In this document: one piece after another, positions 6,188 through 6,773 of the stretch
Numbering within the stretch: the stretch's first letter is position 1
Layout: the number at the start of each line of letters is the position of its first letter
Source: an uncultured Clostridium sp.
GTDB taxonomy: Bacteria; Bacillota; Clostridia; Lachnospirales; Lachnospiraceae
Reading direction: 5' to 3'
DNA: 6,773 nt
NCBI GenBank assembly: GCA_900551135.1
Contig: URUX01000133.1
Span: 1-6,773 of the forward strand
Made by a program: the position numbers and the translations under genes
The notes under the pieces: model-generated
Database searches by the model: none
Seen by the model: the letters and a program-made list of their open reading frames with translations, nothing else
What the model was told of the DNA's origin: nothing

Positions 6188-6773
6188 AAAAACTATTTTT
6201 TTGATTGTTTTTGTATTTATTTGAAAGATTCTTTTTCCGTTCTTTTCCAGGCAAATTTCTTTGAGGTAAAATATATTCTTCCATTTCCTCCTGCAGTTTA
6301 AAAAGCAATTGCCCTCTTCTGATAGCATTTTTTTCAAGGATTAGTTTTATCATCTGTTCTTTAAACAGTCCTATGGCAATATTTTCATTTGTGTGCATAG
6401 GATATTTGCTGCCTTTTTCACATCCTTTTACAGACACCTTCTCATCGGCTTCTTTGCGTATATCCTGCAGTATATTATATACCAACACTTGTGCACGAAA
6501 ATCCTGATCTACATAAATGGTCGATTTTCCTGTTACACTTTCAAATTTCATCTTATTTTTAAGTGTATGATATTTCTTCTCTATTTCCCATCTTTGATAA
6601 TATAAATCCTCCAGTTGTTTCTGAGAAAATTTAAAGGGGAGATTCGTCATAAATACCAATTCATTTCCGGAAGGAAGCATAGAGGTCATGATCCTCGTAT
6701 TCGTATATCCTTTTTCTTTCATACGAACCCAACCAAGTGATGGAATATTAATTCTATGTCTTTCGCATCGGCA
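6186..6773 (-). CDS. IS4-family transposase, C-terminal part
   Basis: This is the C-terminal part of a DDE transposase. The minus-strand frame is open to the right window edge: codons for LGWVR and more precede the Met encoded at 6722-6720, so the true start lies beyond the window. The IS4 signature Y-(2)-R-(3)-E-(6)-K is intact in YYQRWEIEKKYHTLK, beginning 43 residues after that Met; it supplies the catalytic glutamate. The upstream segment LPSGNELVFMTNL is also typical of IS4 enzymes just before this motif. The C-terminus is lysine- and asparagine-rich (NKYKNNQKN), as in related elements. No frameshift or internal stop is seen in the visible part, so it may be functional; the two catalytic aspartates would be in the unseen part. 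It is convergent with the TauE gene. Confidence 0.88.
   Translation of the reverse strand, partial: CRCERHRINIPSLGWVRMKEKGYTNTRIMTSMLPSGNELVFMTNLPFKFSQKQLEDLYYQRWEIEKKYHTLKNKMKFESVTGKSTIYVDQDFRAQVLVYNILQDIRKEADEKVSVKGCEKGSKYPMHTNENIAIGLFKEQMIKLILEKNAIRRGQLLFKLQEEMEEYILPQRNLPGKERKKNLSNKYKNNQKNSF

Larger units (their letters stand above)
6071..6773 (-). mobile_element. IS4-family insertion sequence, partial (right part outside window)
   Basis: The stretch carries an IS4-type transposase on the minus strand and is clearly more AT-rich than the genes to its left. The left boundary is a guess: CATCATAAACTTAAG at 6074-6088 recalls the ACTTAAG-ending termini of IS231-like IS4 elements, which would place the outer end near 6065-6075, soon after the TauE stop at 6049. 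The matching terminal repeat and any target duplication lie outside the window, so neither can be confirmed. A small AGGAA-ACTA-TTCCT hairpin (6089-6102) lies inside. Between 6050 and 6186 no gene is seen. Confidence 0.6.

Noticed and set aside
6137..6337. A 66-codon minus-strand ORF under the transposase 3' end
   Set aside because: It overlaps the transposase in another frame, runs through the terminator hairpin and has low-complexity content.
1..6773. CRISPR array, defence island or tRNA/rRNA gene
   Set aside because: No regularly spaced repeats, cloverleaf-like sequence or defence-type proteins were seen on either strand.

Overview
The window looks like a chromosomal segment of an anaerobic Firmicute, most plausibly a gut clostridium of the Lachnospiraceae type. 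The grounds are AGGAGG-type ribosome binding sites, a consensus sigma-A promoter, intrinsic terminators, moderate GC in the genes with AT-rich spacers, and protein families common in Clostridia. The genus cannot be fixed from the sequence alone.

Region 1 (1 to about 4600) is a plus-strand gene cluster cut by the left edge. It holds an enolase-superfamily dipeptide epimerase (5' end missing), a DUF819 polytopic membrane protein, and a 697-residue CocE/X-Pro-dipeptidyl-peptidase-type serine hydrolase. It closes with an intrinsic terminator. The two intergenic gaps (87 and 107 nt) each contain a hairpin lacking a U-tract, so read-through with possible RNA processing is more likely than termination. 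The gene set reads as a peptide-use pathway: uptake by the DUF819 protein, inversion of a residue by the epimerase, and cleavage by the hydrolase. The enzyme families are clear. The shared substrate and the transport role are inference.

Region 2 (about 4625 to 6049) is a separate two-gene transcription unit. A perfect TTGACA-N17-TATAAT promoter, with a small palindrome over its -35 element, drives a C_GCAxxG_C_C-type cysteine protein. A TauE/SafE-family membrane protein follows 33 nt later. The pair suggests thiol or sulfur redox chemistry linked to transport of a small sulfur or organic anion.

Region 3 (about 6050 to 6773) is AT-rich and contains the 3' part of an IS4-family transposase on the minus strand, running off the right edge. 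A perfect 14-bp inverted repeat flanked by A and T tracts overlaps the transposase stop codon and can terminate transcription from both sides. No CRISPR array, tRNA, rRNA or recognisable riboswitch was seen.
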